Positions 55,505 through 64,000 of a stretch of 64,000 bases of DNA are shown piece by piece (position 1 is the first letter of the stretch; every line of letters begins with the position of its first letter). The position numbers and the translations under genes were made by a program. This DNA comes from an uncultured bacterium (GTDB taxonomy: Bacteria; Fidelibacterota; Marinisomatia; Marinisomatales; Marinisomataceae), in NCBI GenBank assembly GCA_943841495.1, contig CALSYL010000003.1, positions 144,915-208,914 of the forward strand, in the 5' to 3' direction. Under the pieces are notes generated by a model that saw nothing but the letters and a program-made list of their open reading frames with translations, searched no databases and was not told the DNA's origin.

Positions 55505-58500
55505 TTACAGATCGTAACCTAAACTAATAGATGTGAATCTACCCATTTCTGGACCTAAGAAAGTTTCTCTATGAACAACATCTGTGATGTTGTCAATTGA
55601 TAAACCAACTGACATTCCGTCAACTGCTTCTAAATTCCATTTGGCATTAAAGCCTAATGTATAGAATGAATCAACTTCTCCTGAGGTTCCTGAGAAACCG
55701 TCAGCAAAATATGAATCTTGGTATCTTAAAGACATACCGTATGATGTTCCATCGTTAGCATATTGCATTGAACCACCCATTTTAAACTTAGGCGTATTCA
55801 TGTTAACAACCTGCTCAACACCTTCGAAGTCTACTGAAAGTGAGCTATCACTTAACAATGACATATTCATTCCGAAAGTCCATTCAGCTGATGGAAAGTA
55901 ATTCATAGCTACTTCCAACCCTTGAAGATTTAAGTCATCTGAAAGTTGTTTGTAACCATAAATTAAATTACCACCGTATGGTGATTGTTCAGGAGCAACG
56001 ATACCCATAGGAACTTGAGCAACTTGACCTAATAAAAGACCAGCAAACTCATCCGCACCAGTACCATTTCCATTACCACCAGCAGCAGCAGCGTCCCAAC
56101 CATTAATCCAGTTAACAAGGTTAGCATCGCCCTCTGTAGCTAAGTAAGTAAGAACATTACCTACATAACTTTGACCATCACCTAAAACAGTAACTAAACC
56201 TGAAACATTTTGAAGCGAAGTAATATAGTCTGAAATTACAAGATCATATACATCAACAGACAATGTCATGTTATCAGAAATTTGACCTTTGTAACCAAAC
56301 TCAGTTTGCGCCCAAGTTGTTTCTTTGTTAGCAGGAAAGTCTGGGTATTGTACAGTCGGATCAACTACAGAAAATGTTTCGTCAACCACAACGTTTCCAT
56401 AAGCACTAGGTGAAACTGAACCAGCTAAACGCATTACAGCTCCAGCAGCAGCTTGTGCTTGTCCAGCACCATATGCAGCAGCACCAGCAGTGTCGCCAGT
56501 AGCAGCAGCATATGCAGCAGCAACGCCAGCAGCATATGCAGCGTTATAGCCTTGACCACCAGCTGATTGAAGTATAGAACCCATTATAATTGGTGACCAT
56601 ACGCCAAATGCAGCAGCATTCATTGTGCTATTACCCATTGCATAATTCGTATTAACATCCGCTCCTACAGCTGGAGACCAGTTTGAACGATATGTAGGTA
56701 TGCCATTAGCATCTCTATTATATGTCCATCCTGTTGATGTTGAACCCATTGCTTTAACCTGGATATCAGGATTAAATGGTAAACTTCCAAAAGCAGCGCT
56801 TTGGAAATCAATTCCTAGTGAATTTTTGTATACAAAATCTCTGTATACAGCAATATCTAGATTTTGAGGGAAGTTACCTGGTAAGTCAATATTTTCACCA
56901 TATGTTAAACGGAAACTTCCTCTAACATCTTCTGGTGACCATACAAAGGCAAGTTTTGGAGCAAATACGCTACTTGTACCAATACTGTCTAAGTAGTTAT
57001 TTGAGTCAACTCTACCTGTACCCACAAATTTAAATTGATCACTAAACTTCTTTTCATAAGAATAGTATGCACCAACATTTGTGAAATCATCATCATCTTC
57101 GTTTTTACCATTAATAGTACCCTTTGTTTCAGGAGTTCTATCTAAGAAATCAAGTCCCCAAACTACAGTTTGACCGTTCTTCATTGGAACAGTGTGCTGT
57201 AATTGGAAAGCGCGATTAGATGATTCATCATATACTACGTTACCATTTACTAGACTGTAAGTAGTTTTTTGATTATTAATATTTGTAAAGAAATTTAAAA
57301 ATAGATCTCCACCTAAGAAACCTTGTCTGAAGTATGCCATTTGAAATTGATATAAATCAACATCATCAGCAAATTGTCTTCCAACACCAGTCATTTCAAT
57401 AGCAGATAAATTTGCATATCTAGTATTGATTGTTAGGTTAGATCTAAGGTCAGGACGAAACTCTGTTTTTGTTTCAAATACAGTTGCTTCTGGCGAAAAT
57501 GGCTCAGCAGATGAAGCTGAATTTGCAACACCACCTTCAGGGTCATTGTATCCACTTGTGGAGTAGTCAATGAATGGGTAAGCAGTAGTTTGTAGACCTC
57601 TTCTAATCATTTCTGGTTCAAAGTAGTCATGACCCTCAGCATTAGCTTCAGCTAAAGTTCTAGGCATGTTTGAGTTCCAGTCGTCAAAAGATCTATGGCT
57701 AAATGATAATCTAGTAGCAGCTCTAGCGCCCCACTGATGAGCAACACGACCATAAATTTTCATGAAATTTCTATCACCAACAGTTAGTGCAATTCTATTG
57801 CCTTGGTTGAATGGTGATTTTGTAAATAGGGAAATTACCCCTTGTTGTGTGTCAGGACCGTACATTGGAGATGCAGGACCACGCACTAGCTCAACTCTTT
57901 CAACATCAGAATCATCTGGAGCGAAGAATTGAAGTAATTGTGCATTAACAACAGGAGCTCTTGTCCATCTATTGTCAACTACAGCATGTATAGAACCTGA
58001 AAAAACGCCATTAAATCCTCTAAGAGAAACATTAGAAGATTCAAGACCAGTTTTCATGTACTCAACACCTGCTTGGTTTCCGATAACATCTGCAATTGTT
58101 GTTGCGCCTCTAGCTTCGAGTTCATCTCCGCCAAAAACTGTAACACTTGCAGGTGCTTCAGTAACTAATTCTTTTTTCAAAGATGCAGAAACTACAACTT
58201 GATTCAGTCTAATATCACCTTTATCAAGTGTAAGATTTACACTGCTAGCCTTGCCACCACTAATAGTAACAACAGCGCTTGCATCATCATATCCTATATA
58301 AGATGCAGTAACTGTGTACGTACCATCGTTTAGGCCTGAAATACTAAATGATCCATCTTGATTAGATGAAGCACCAGCATCAGTACCTTCAACTGCTACA
58401 TTAGCTCCAGCAAGAGCATTACCTTCGTCACCATTTACGGTACCAGTAATGTTCTGTGCAGAAAGCGTTGCAACAGAAAAAAGTAAGGCAAACATATATT

Positions 58501-58525
58501 GAAAACTTGCTTTATTAAGTTTCAT
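55505..58525 (-). CDS. TonB-dependent outer membrane receptor
   Basis: This 1006-aa outer-membrane receptor has a signal peptide (ending near SAQ, residue 24), an N-terminal carboxypeptidase-regulatory-like domain (ITGTVNGDEGNALAGANV, about 25-105), a plug domain (ASVTVFGGDELEARG, VELVRGPASPMYGPD) and a long beta barrel to the C-terminal aromatic ending SLGYDL. Residues ~655-702 form an Ala/Gly/Tyr-rich stretch, unusual in a barrel. The ligand cannot be deduced. The promoter region upstream holds a palindrome over the -35 element. Confidence 0.94.
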   Translation of the reverse strand: MKLNKASFQYMFALLFSVATLSAQNITGTVNGDEGNALAGANVAVEGTDAGASSNQDGSFSISGLNDGTYTVTASYIGYDDASAVVTISGGKASSVNLTLDKGDIRLNQVVVSASLKKELVTEAPASVTVFGGDELEARGATTIADVIGNQAGVEYMKTGLESSNVSLRGFNGVFSGSIHAVVDNRWTRAPVVNAQLLQFFAPDDSDVERVELVRGPASPMYGPDTQQGVISLFTKSPFNQGNRIALTVGDRNFMKIYGRVAHQWGARAATRLSFSHRSFDDWNSNMPRTLAEANAEGHDYFEPEMIRRGLQTTAYPFIDYSTSGYNDPEGGVANSASSAEPFSPEATVFETKTEFRPDLRSNLTINTRYANLSAIEMTGVGRQFADDVDLYQFQMAYFRQGFLGGDLFLNFFTNINNQKTTYSLVNGNVVYDESSNRAFQLQHTVPMKNGQTVVWGLDFLDRTPETKGTINGKNEDDDDFTNVGAYYSYEKKFSDQFKFVGTGRVDSNNYLDSIGTSSVFAPKLAFVWSPEDVRGSFRLTYGENIDLPGNFPQNLDIAVYRDFVYKNSLGIDFQSAAFGSLPFNPDIQVKAMGSTSTGWTYNRDANGIPTYRSNWSPAVGADVNTNYAMGNSTMNAAAFGVWSPIIMGSILQSAGGQGYNAAYAAGVAAAYAAATGDTAGAAAYGAGQAQAAAGAVMRLAGSVSPSAYGNVVVDETFSVVDPTVQYPDFPANKETTWAQTEFGYKGQISDNMTLSVDVYDLVISDYITSLQNVSGLVTVLGDGQSYVGNVLTYLATEGDANLVNWINGWDAAAAGGNGNGTGADEFAGLLLGQVAQVPMGIVAPEQSPYGGNLIYGYKQLSDDLNLQGLEVAMNYFPSAEWTFGMNMSLLSDSSLSVDFEGVEQVVNMNTPKFKMGGSMQYANDGTSYGMSLRYQDSYFADGFSGTSGEVDSFYTLGFNAKWNLEAVDGMSVGLSIDNITDVVHRETFLGPEMGRFTSISLGYDL

Positions 58526-58547
58526 TATTTATACCTCTTTTTTATTT

Positions 58548-58574
58548 ATTATCAGTTAGTTCTCTTCGTGTCAA
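58548..58574 (-). promoter_or_regulatory. Predicted promoter of the TonB receptor gene
   Basis: On the minus strand TTGACA (58569-58574) is followed after 15 bases by GATAAT (58548-58553), or after 17 by TAATAA. The -35 element lies within the 16-base palindrome at 58567-58582. An SD-like GAGGT precedes the start codon. Confidence 0.55.
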
Positions 58575-58582
58575 ATGACACG
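58567..58582. promoter_or_regulatory. Palindrome over the -35 element of the receptor promoter
   Basis: CGTGTCA-AA-TGACACG is a perfect inverted repeat with seven-base arms. It covers the predicted -35 TTGACA of the receptor gene, a position suited to a repressor. It shares the TGTCA/TGACA core with the repeats in front of dnaK, in a different spacing. Confidence 0.5.
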
Positions 58583-58664
58583 GAGTTATCAATTAATTTC
58601 AAGGTATAACTATAAATGAAAAAAACCAAACAAAAAATCTAGACTAGTATTAACTTAGATTTCT

Positions 58665-59162
58665 ATGAAAATCTTAAAAAAATATGTAATAATCGCATTA
58701 ATGTGTTTTAGTATTAATGCTCAGACTACGGATAAAGCTATGGAAGAAAAGAAATCGAATTTAACAGACATGCAATATTATGTCACTCAATCCTGTGGAA
58801 CAGAGCCAGCATTTGATAATGAGTATTGGGATCATAAAGAACCAGGTATTTATGTAGATATTGTATCTGGAGAGGCTCTTTTTGCCTCAATACACAAATA
58901 TGACTCTAACTCTGGATGGCCTTCTTTTTATCAGCCAATTGAGAAAAAAAATATCACTTTTGAACAAGATTATGAATTAATTATGCCAAGAACCGAAGTA
59001 AAAAGCAAGGAAGCTGATTCTCATCTTGGACATGTGTTTAACGACGGACCAAATCCAACTGGTCTTAGGTACTGTATCAATTCTGCTGCTCTAAAATTTG
59101 TTCCAGTTAAAGAAATGGAAGAAAAAGGATATAAAGAGTATTTGTATCTTTTTGAAACATAG
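58665..59162 (+). CDS. msrB: Peptide-methionine (R)-S-oxide reductase, exported, non-zinc form
   Basis: MsrB reduces R-methionine sulfoxide in proteins. The 165-aa protein has a signal peptide (ending near INAQ, residue 20), so it acts in the periplasm. It has [42 protein letters not shown] with the catalytic Cys137. The zinc-binding CxxC pairs are absent, and the Cys usually before GWPSF is replaced; the only other Cys near the fold is Cys44. Confidence 0.95.
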   Translation: MKILKKYVIIALMCFSINAQTTDKAMEEKKSNLTDMQYYVTQSCGTEPAFDNEYWDHKEPGIYVDIVSGEALFASIHKYDSNSGWPSFYQPIEKKNITFEQDYELIMPRTEVKSKEADSHLGHVFNDGPNPTGLRYCINSAALKFVPVKEMEEKGYKEYLYLFET

Positions 59163-60506
59163 ATGCAAAAAGAATCTCGTTTAAATGCTTTTATAGAAAA
59201 TCCTTATAAATCTATGTGGACAATGGCTATGCCTATAATTGCAGGAATGATGGTCCAAACCCTATTTAATGTTGTTGATATTATGTTTATTGGATGGTTG
59301 GGAGCAGATGAGGTTACTGCTGTTGCTTTTGTAAGCCCACTGTTCTTTATTATCATAGGTCTTGGAGTGGGAATAGGAACTGGCGCAACAGCTACTATTG
59401 CTCAATATATTGGTCAAAAAGATAAATTAAATGCTGAAAGAACAGCTTCTCAAACTATTTTAATTGGCTTTTTAAGTACTATTGTTTTGACGGTTCTTGG
59501 GGTTATTTATGGAAAAGGTTTATTGTCTATTCTTGGTGCAGAAGGCGAAATTTTATCAATTGCGTATTCTTATTTGCGTATTCTAACATTTGGTCTTGGA
59601 TTAGTTATTTTTTCTATGTTTTTTAGAGCTATTTTGGCTGGGGAGGGTGAAACCAAAATTCCCATGATCATAGGATTAATTGGAACTGTTTTAAATCTTA
59701 TTCTTGATCCCATTCTAATTTTTACTTTTGAATATGGAGTTAGAGGAGCAGCGTATGCTACTGTAATAAGTCAAATAGCAATGGTGGCATCATATTTATT
59801 TATCATTTTTGTAAAAAAATCGACTTTTATATCATTTAACATTAGAAAATTTGCTTTTAATAATCATATTGTTGCAAAAATCTTTCAAATTGGAATTCCT
59901 TCTTCATTGTCAATGTTGATCATTTCATTTGGCCAAGTAGTGATGAATAAAATTCTAATTAATTATTCCACAGAAGCAGTTGCTGCATATCAAATAGTTT
60001 CTCGACTAGATATGCTATTATTCATGCCTATTTTAGGAATAGCAATAAGTTTAACTACGATTGTTGGAATGTTTTATGGAGCCAAAGAATTTGACAAGCT
60101 CTTGTCAGTGGTTTATTATGGAATTAATAGAGCAGTCATCATTACCACAGTAAGTGTCATAATCTTTTTTTTATTAGCAAAAAATATTTTACCTATTTTT
60201 AGTTCAAACTCTCTAGTAATTGACATCGGAGTGACATATTTAAAAATCATTATTTTAGCATATCCAGCAGTAGGAATAAGTGTTATATGTTCGAGAGTAT
60301 GTCAAGCGCTTGGTGAAGGCGTTCCTTTGTTAGTAACAACAGTTACTCGTGTTATTATTTTGACGGCTCCTCTGTCATATTATTTTTATTATATCGGAAA
60401 GCCTTTAGAGTGGGTTTGGTATTCACAAGTATTTGCAATACTAGTTGCTGCAATAATTTCTTTTTGTTGGATGAGATTTTATTTTAAAAAGTTTAATATT
60501 GTATGA
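59163..60506 (+). CDS. MATE family efflux transporter
   Basis: The 447-aa protein has twelve predicted membrane segments and the MATE fold, with WTMAMPIIAGMMVQTLFNVVD at the start of the first half and LQIG-type FQIGIPSSLSM at the second. MATE pumps export cationic compounds using Na+ or H+; Na+ would fit the local sodium theme but is inference. It begins directly after the msrB stop. Confidence 0.95.
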   Translation: MQKESRLNAFIENPYKSMWTMAMPIIAGMMVQTLFNVVDIMFIGWLGADEVTAVAFVSPLFFIIIGLGVGIGTGATATIAQYIGQKDKLNAERTASQTILIGFLSTIVLTVLGVIYGKGLLSILGAEGEILSIAYSYLRILTFGLGLVIFSMFFRAILAGEGETKIPMIIGLIGTVLNLILDPILIFTFEYGVRGAAYATVISQIAMVASYLFIIFVKKSTFISFNIRKFAFNNHIVAKIFQIGIPSSLSMLIISFGQVVMNKILINYSTEAVAAYQIVSRLDMLLFMPILGIAISLTTIVGMFYGAKEFDKLLSVVYYGINRAVIITTVSVIIFFLLAKNILPIFSSNSLVIDIGVTYLKIIILAYPAVGISVICSRVCQALGEGVPLLVTTVTRVIILTAPLSYYFYYIGKPLEWVWYSQVFAILVAAIISFCWMRFYFKKFNIV

Positions 60507-60533
60507 TAAAGCGCAAAAAGTTAATTTTTTAAA

Positions 60534-60989
60534 GTGAAAGTTTTAAATAATCTCGATGAAGCAAAAGCGTTAATTGGCGAAGAGCTTGGATTAAGTAGTT
60601 GGCAAAGAATTTCACAAAGACAAATTTCAAGGTTTGGTAAAGTCACAGGCGATCAACAGTGGATCCATATGGCTCCAATTAAAGCAAAACTTTATTCACC
60701 GTTTAAAACAACAATTGCACATGGTTTTCTTGTACTGTCATTGCTTCCAAAATTTTTAGAAGAAACCTATTCCATTAAATCTGCAAAAATGGGAGTAAAT
60801 TATGGTTTAAATCGTGTAAGATTTACTGCTCCTGTTCCTGTAAACAGTATGGTGCGAGGTAGAGTGACATTGAAAGACTTTAAAGAAATTAAAAATGGAG
60901 CCAAATTAACAGTGGAAGTTACTGTTGAATTGAAAGATAGTAGTAAACCTGCTTGCATAGCAGAACAGGTTTTTTTGATTTACGAATAA
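60534..60989 (+). CDS. MaoC-like (R)-specific enoyl-CoA hydratase
   Basis: This 151-aa hot-dog-fold enzyme hydrates enoyl-CoA. It has the MaoC pattern ISRFGKVTGDQQWIHMAP and TTIAHGFLVLSLLP, where Asp and His of the hydratase are retained (TGDxxWIH, AHG). The start is a GTG at 60534, giving a normal-length protein. Its neighbours (phosphatase, acyl-CoA dehydrogenase, kinase) suggest acyl-CoA metabolism. Confidence 0.92.
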   Translation: MKVLNNLDEAKALIGEELGLSSWQRISQRQISRFGKVTGDQQWIHMAPIKAKLYSPFKTTIAHGFLVLSLLPKFLEETYSIKSAKMGVNYGLNRVRFTAPVPVNSMVRGRVTLKDFKEIKNGAKLTVEVTVELKDSSKPACIAEQVFLIYE

Positions 60990-61004
60990 GTTTAGGAGGG
61001 GAGT

Positions 61005-61703
61005 ATTTCACATTTATATTTAGTCCGTCACGGACAAGCATCTTTTGGTGAAAAAAATTACGACAATTTGAGCGAAAAAGGCGTTAAGCAGTCTATCTCG
61101 CTAGGAAAAAAACTCAAAAAAAGAAATTTAATTTTTGACAATGTTGTTGTAGGTCCTCTAAAAAGACATATTCAGACTTTTAATGGTATTAATGAAGGAT
61201 ATGGTCAAGATTTAGGAAATCCATTAGTTATTGATGAGTTTTCAGAAAATCAATTGATGGAAATTGCTCAATATTTTATTCCAAAAATGCTAAATACAAA
61301 AAAGAATATTAAGGAGCTAATGAGCGAAATTCCTTTTTGGAAAAGAAAAAAAACATTTTTGAAGTATTTCAACATTATTGCACAACAATGGATTAATGAT
61401 GAACTTAATCTTTCTGATAAAAATTTTGAAAGCTACAAAAGCTTTAAAAATCGTGTAAAAATTGCCAAAGATAAAGTTGCTGAAATAATGAAAGAAGATT
61501 CTAAGACCATGGTTGTGTCTTCAGGAGGAACAATAACAGGAATATATGCTGAATGTCATCCACTTTCAGCAGAAGAAATTATGCAGTTAAATTTTAAAAT
61601 CAAGAATGCTTCTATTTCATTATTTACTAAACAAAATGATACTTTTACATTAAAAACATTTAATCGTAGTTTTATACCTAGATATTTAGAAACATACATT
61701 TAA
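61005..61703 (+). CDS. Histidine phosphatase family protein, apparent ATT start
   Basis: This phosphoglycerate-mutase-like phosphatase has the catalytic RHG at residues 8-10 (LYLVRHGQASFG) and a GPLKRH motif. SSGGTITG near the C-terminus is the usual later part of the family. No ATG, GTG or TTG exists between the upstream stop (60993) and the RHG codons. The only near-cognate start is ATT at 61005, five bases after a perfect AGGAGG. That gives 232 aa starting Met-Ser-His-Leu-Tyr, the typical N-terminus of the family. A TTG at 61068 would remove the active site. A one-base sequence error (ATG to ATT) is possible. Confidence 0.85.
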   Translation: MSHLYLVRHGQASFGEKNYDNLSEKGVKQSISLGKKLKKRNLIFDNVVVGPLKRHIQTFNGINEGYGQDLGNPLVIDEFSENQLMEIAQYFIPKMLNTKKNIKELMSEIPFWKRKKTFLKYFNIIAQQWINDELNLSDKNFESYKSFKNRVKIAKDKVAEIMKEDSKTMVVSSGGTITGIYAECHPLSAEEIMQLNFKIKNASISLFTKQNDTFTLKTFNRSFIPRYLETYI

Positions 61704-61712
61704 AGGGGAATC

Positions 61713-62909
61713 ATGGCAATTTCAACAGAAAAATTTGAAGATATTAAATCTAAAATTCAACAATTTATACAGGAAGAAATGATTTCAGATGAAGGTGCTT
61801 TTGATATAAATCATAAGTTTGCTGATCATTTACCTTTCTTAGAAGAAAAAAGAAATAAAGTAAGAAAGATGGGCTTATTTACACCGCAAATACCTAAAAA
61901 TCATGGTGGATTAGGATTAAGCCTTCATCAGCTTGGTCAAATCTATGAAATTTTAGGTCAAACCTTTTATGGGTTATATGTATTTAATTGTCAAGCACCC
62001 GATGCTGGAAACATGGAAATATTGATGGAGCATGGAACTGATTATCAAAAAGAAACATTTTTAAATCCATTAGTTGCTGGAAAAATTAGAAGCTGTTTCT
62101 CAATGACTGAGCCAGATTACGCTGGATCTAACCCTATTATGATGGGTACAACAGCCGTAAAAGATGGATCAAATTATATAATTAATGGTCATAAATGGTT
62201 TACTTCATCAGCTGATGGAGCAGATTTTGCAATTGCAATGGTAATAACCGATCCTGACAACCCAAATCCATATATGAGAGCTTCTCAAATTATTGTTCCA
62301 ACTGATACTAAAGGTTTTAACTTTATAAGAAATATTTCAGTGATGGGCGATGAGGGAGATGGGTGGAACGCTCATGCAGAAATAAAATACGAAAATTGCA
62401 TTGTTCCAGAAAAAAATATTTTAGGTCCCGTGGGGGCAGGTTTTAAAATTGCTCAAGATAGGCTTGGGCCAGGAAGAATTCATCATTGTATGAGATGGAT
62501 TGGTGAATGTGAAAAAGCATTTGAAATGATGTGTGAAAGAGCGGCCTCTAGAGAGTTGTCACCTGGAAAACCTTTAGCTTTAAAGCAAACTGTCCAAAAT
62601 TGGATTGCTGAATCAAGAGCTGAAATCAATGCATCTAGACTGATGGTACTAGATGCAGCAAAGAAGATTGATAATGAAGGCGCTTATGCTGCAAAGGTAG
62701 AAATATCTACAATTAAATTTTATGTAGCCCAAGTGCTTCAAAATGTTCTTGATAGAGCTATCCAGGTACATGGAGCATTAGGCATGACAGACGATACTCC
62801 ATTAGCATCATTATACAGACATGAACGATCTGCTAGAATATATGACGGTGCAGATGAAGTCCATAAAACTAGAGTTGCTAAAGAAATAATGAAAAAGTAC
62901 TTAAAATAA
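61713..62909 (+). CDS. Acyl-CoA dehydrogenase, ACAD10/11-like
   Basis: The 398-aa FAD enzyme oxidises acyl-CoA to enoyl-CoA. Motifs are CFSMTEPDYAGSNP, INGHKWFTSSADGADFA, GFKIAQDRLGPGRIHHCMRW and, near the end, QVHGALGMTDDTPLAS and IYDGADEVHKTRVAKEI. The sequence is of the ACAD10/ACAD11 type, which in mammals is fused to a kinase like the next gene here. An AGGGGAATC site precedes the ATG. Confidence 0.96.
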   Translation: MAISTEKFEDIKSKIQQFIQEEMISDEGAFDINHKFADHLPFLEEKRNKVRKMGLFTPQIPKNHGGLGLSLHQLGQIYEILGQTFYGLYVFNCQAPDAGNMEILMEHGTDYQKETFLNPLVAGKIRSCFSMTEPDYAGSNPIMMGTTAVKDGSNYIINGHKWFTSSADGADFAIAMVITDPDNPNPYMRASQIIVPTDTKGFNFIRNISVMGDEGDGWNAHAEIKYENCIVPEKNILGPVGAGFKIAQDRLGPGRIHHCMRWIGECEKAFEMMCERAASRELSPGKPLALKQTVQNWIAESRAEINASRLMVLDAAKKIDNEGAYAAKVEISTIKFYVAQVLQNVLDRAIQVHGALGMTDDTPLASLYRHERSARIYDGADEVHKTRVAKEIMKKYLK

Positions 62910-62913
62910 GTCT

Positions 62914-64000
62914 GTGAAAGTTTTGAGAGTCCCTCTAAAGCTAAAATTTTACTACTTATTATCGCTTTTTGTTCAAAATAAGAAAACGCCTGGATTCAAT
63001 GAAGACTTTCCTAAAGACATTCGTAAAGGGGAAGAATTTTCGCTAGATAAGCTAAAAGCGTATTTGAAAATAAATAATATTAATACAAATAATTTTGAAG
63101 TAAAGCAATTTCCGAGCGGATATTCTAATCTGACATATTTCTTAAAAAATTCTTCACAAGAAATGGTTTTAAGAAGACCGCCTTTTGGAGCTAAGAGTTT
63201 AAAAGGTGGGCATGATATGTTAAGAGAATTTACCGTTTTAAAAAACTTGAAATCTCAATTTAATAAGGTTCCGAATGTCCATCTTTATTCTGATGATGAA
63301 AGCATTTTAGGTGCACCATTTTATATTATGGACCGCGTTCAGGGATATATTATAAGACCTAATCTCCAACAACAAAATGCTCCAAGCAAAGAAGTGATTA
63401 AAAAAATATCTAATTCGCTTGTAGAAACATTAGTAGAATTGCATTCTGTTGACATAAAGCAAGCACACTTACAAGATTTAGGACAAATTGATGGGTATGT
63501 TAAAAGACAAGTTGAGGGATGGACAAAAAGATATTTTCATTCCAAAACGGACTCTATTCGCGACATGGAATTTGTTGCAACTTGGTTGAATGAAAATCAA
63601 CCTAAAGAATCTACAGCAGCAATTATTCACAATGATTTCAAATATGATAATCTTGTGCTAGATAAGAATAATTTTTCTAATATTGTTTCAGTATTAGATT
63701 GGGAAATGGCTACTATTGGTGATCCCTTTATGGACCTAGGAACTACTCTTGGATATTGGATTGATAGAAACGACTTACCCGAGTTAAAATTATTCCAATT
63801 AAGTGCCACTACTTTAGAAGGGAATCCATCAAGAGAAGGCATTCTTGAGCTGTATGAAAAAAAATCTGGTAGTTCAGTGAACAATCCTGTGTTTTATTAT
63901 GTATTTGGTTTATTTAAGATTGCCGTAATAGCTCAACAAATTTATTTCAGATATAAAAAAGGATTTACTAAGGATAAAAGATTTGGATTGTTAAATCTTG
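62914..64000 (+). CDS. APH-type phosphotransferase, C-terminus beyond the window
   Basis: This partial protein (362 codons seen) has the aminoglycoside-phosphotransferase/choline-kinase fold. It shows LRRPPFGAK-like strand 3, HNDFKYDN with catalytic Asp241 (in place of the usual HGD) and DWEMATIGDP (Asp262) for magnesium. The start is a GTG at 62914, as no ATG precedes the conserved part. It resembles the ACAD10/11 N-terminal kinase and LvaA of levulinate catabolism, and sits next to an ACAD gene. It runs off the window end. Confidence 0.9.
   Translation, partial: MKVLRVPLKLKFYYLLSLFVQNKKTPGFNEDFPKDIRKGEEFSLDKLKAYLKINNINTNNFEVKQFPSGYSNLTYFLKNSSQEMVLRRPPFGAKSLKGGHDMLREFTVLKNLKSQFNKVPNVHLYSDDESILGAPFYIMDRVQGYIIRPNLQQQNAPSKEVIKKISNSLVETLVELHSVDIKQAHLQDLGQIDGYVKRQVEGWTKRYFHSKTDSIRDMEFVATWLNENQPKESTAAIIHNDFKYDNLVLDKNNFSNIVSVLDWEMATIGDPFMDLGTTLGYWIDRNDLPELKLFQLSATTLEGNPSREGILELYEKKSGSSVNNPVFYYVFGLFKIAVIAQQIYFRYKKGFTKDKRFGLLNL

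Noticed and set aside
63627-63884. Minus-strand ORF near the window end
   Set aside because: It is antisense to the APH-type kinase, whose frame shows catalytic motifs.
1-64000. CRISPR arrays, insertion sequences, tRNA or rRNA genes
   Set aside because: No repeat-spacer pattern, transposase, terminal inverted repeats or cloverleaf-like sequence was seen; absence was judged by eye only.

Overview
The window is a compact, AT-rich bacterial chromosome segment with almost no intergenic space. It is mostly long runs of co-directional, often overlapping genes on the + strand. Three genes lie on the minus strand: a tiny nqrM, the class II ribonucleotide reductase nrdJ, and a TonB-dependent receptor. 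Gram-negative character is shown by LolC/E-LolD, a TonB receptor with a carboxypeptidase-like regulatory domain, exported MsrB and lipoproteins. A secreted metalloprotease carries a C-terminal sorting/FlgD-like domain (PNPF start) of the type IX kind. Together with Na+-NQR, NhaD, B12-dependent enzymes and real Shine-Dalgarno sites, this suggests a marine free-living lineage of the FCB group. Candidatus Marinimicrobia (SAR406) is my best guess. That is inference, because no rRNA is present.

Layout: (1) 1-3199, sodium bioenergetics (nqrF end, apbE, nqrM, nhaD). (2) 3199-10478, cobalamin adenosyltransferase, nrnA, ispH, pdxS/pdxT, dxs and an AdoCbl acyl-CoA mutase large subunit. (3) 10482-14945, cytochrome c maturation ccmE-F-(29-aa ORF)-A-B-C-D, with a cysteine-type CcmE and no ccmG/H. 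(4) 14964-19913, archaeal-type GAPDH, MBL hydrolase, tilS, ftsH. (5) 20001-28626, folP, cdaA, a flavin-barrel/UbiA fusion, prfB with its programmed frameshift, lysS, Lol transporter. (6) 28731-34612, dnaK, AsmA-like protein, MoxR/DUF58/lipoprotein. (7) 34640-42118, efp, accB, accC, gcvH, xer, S2P protease, miaA, pyrB, pyrC. (8) 42187-45649, rplM-rpsI-rpsB-tsf-pyrH-frr. (9) 45665-58525, nrdJ (-), fused indolepyruvate oxidoreductase, M43-type secreted protease, a frameshifted threonine dehydratase, and the TonB receptor (-). (10) 58665-64000, msrB, MATE pump, then MaoC, histidine phosphatase, acyl-CoA dehydrogenase and an APH-type kinase.

Themes: a Na+ economy (NQR plus NhaD); dependence on adenosylcobalamin (adenosyltransferase, mutase, NrdJ); PLP made by PdxST while Dxs/IspH serve isoprenoids; and a terminal fatty or hydroxy-acid module. 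I saw no mobile element, CRISPR array, tRNA or rRNA. I did not find one large novel system. The most interesting items are local: the cysteine-type Ccm system, the isobutyryl-type residues in the mutase, the PNPOx-UbiA fusion, an apparent ATT start codon, the alanine-rich insert in the receptor, and the palindromes upstream of dnaK and of the receptor.
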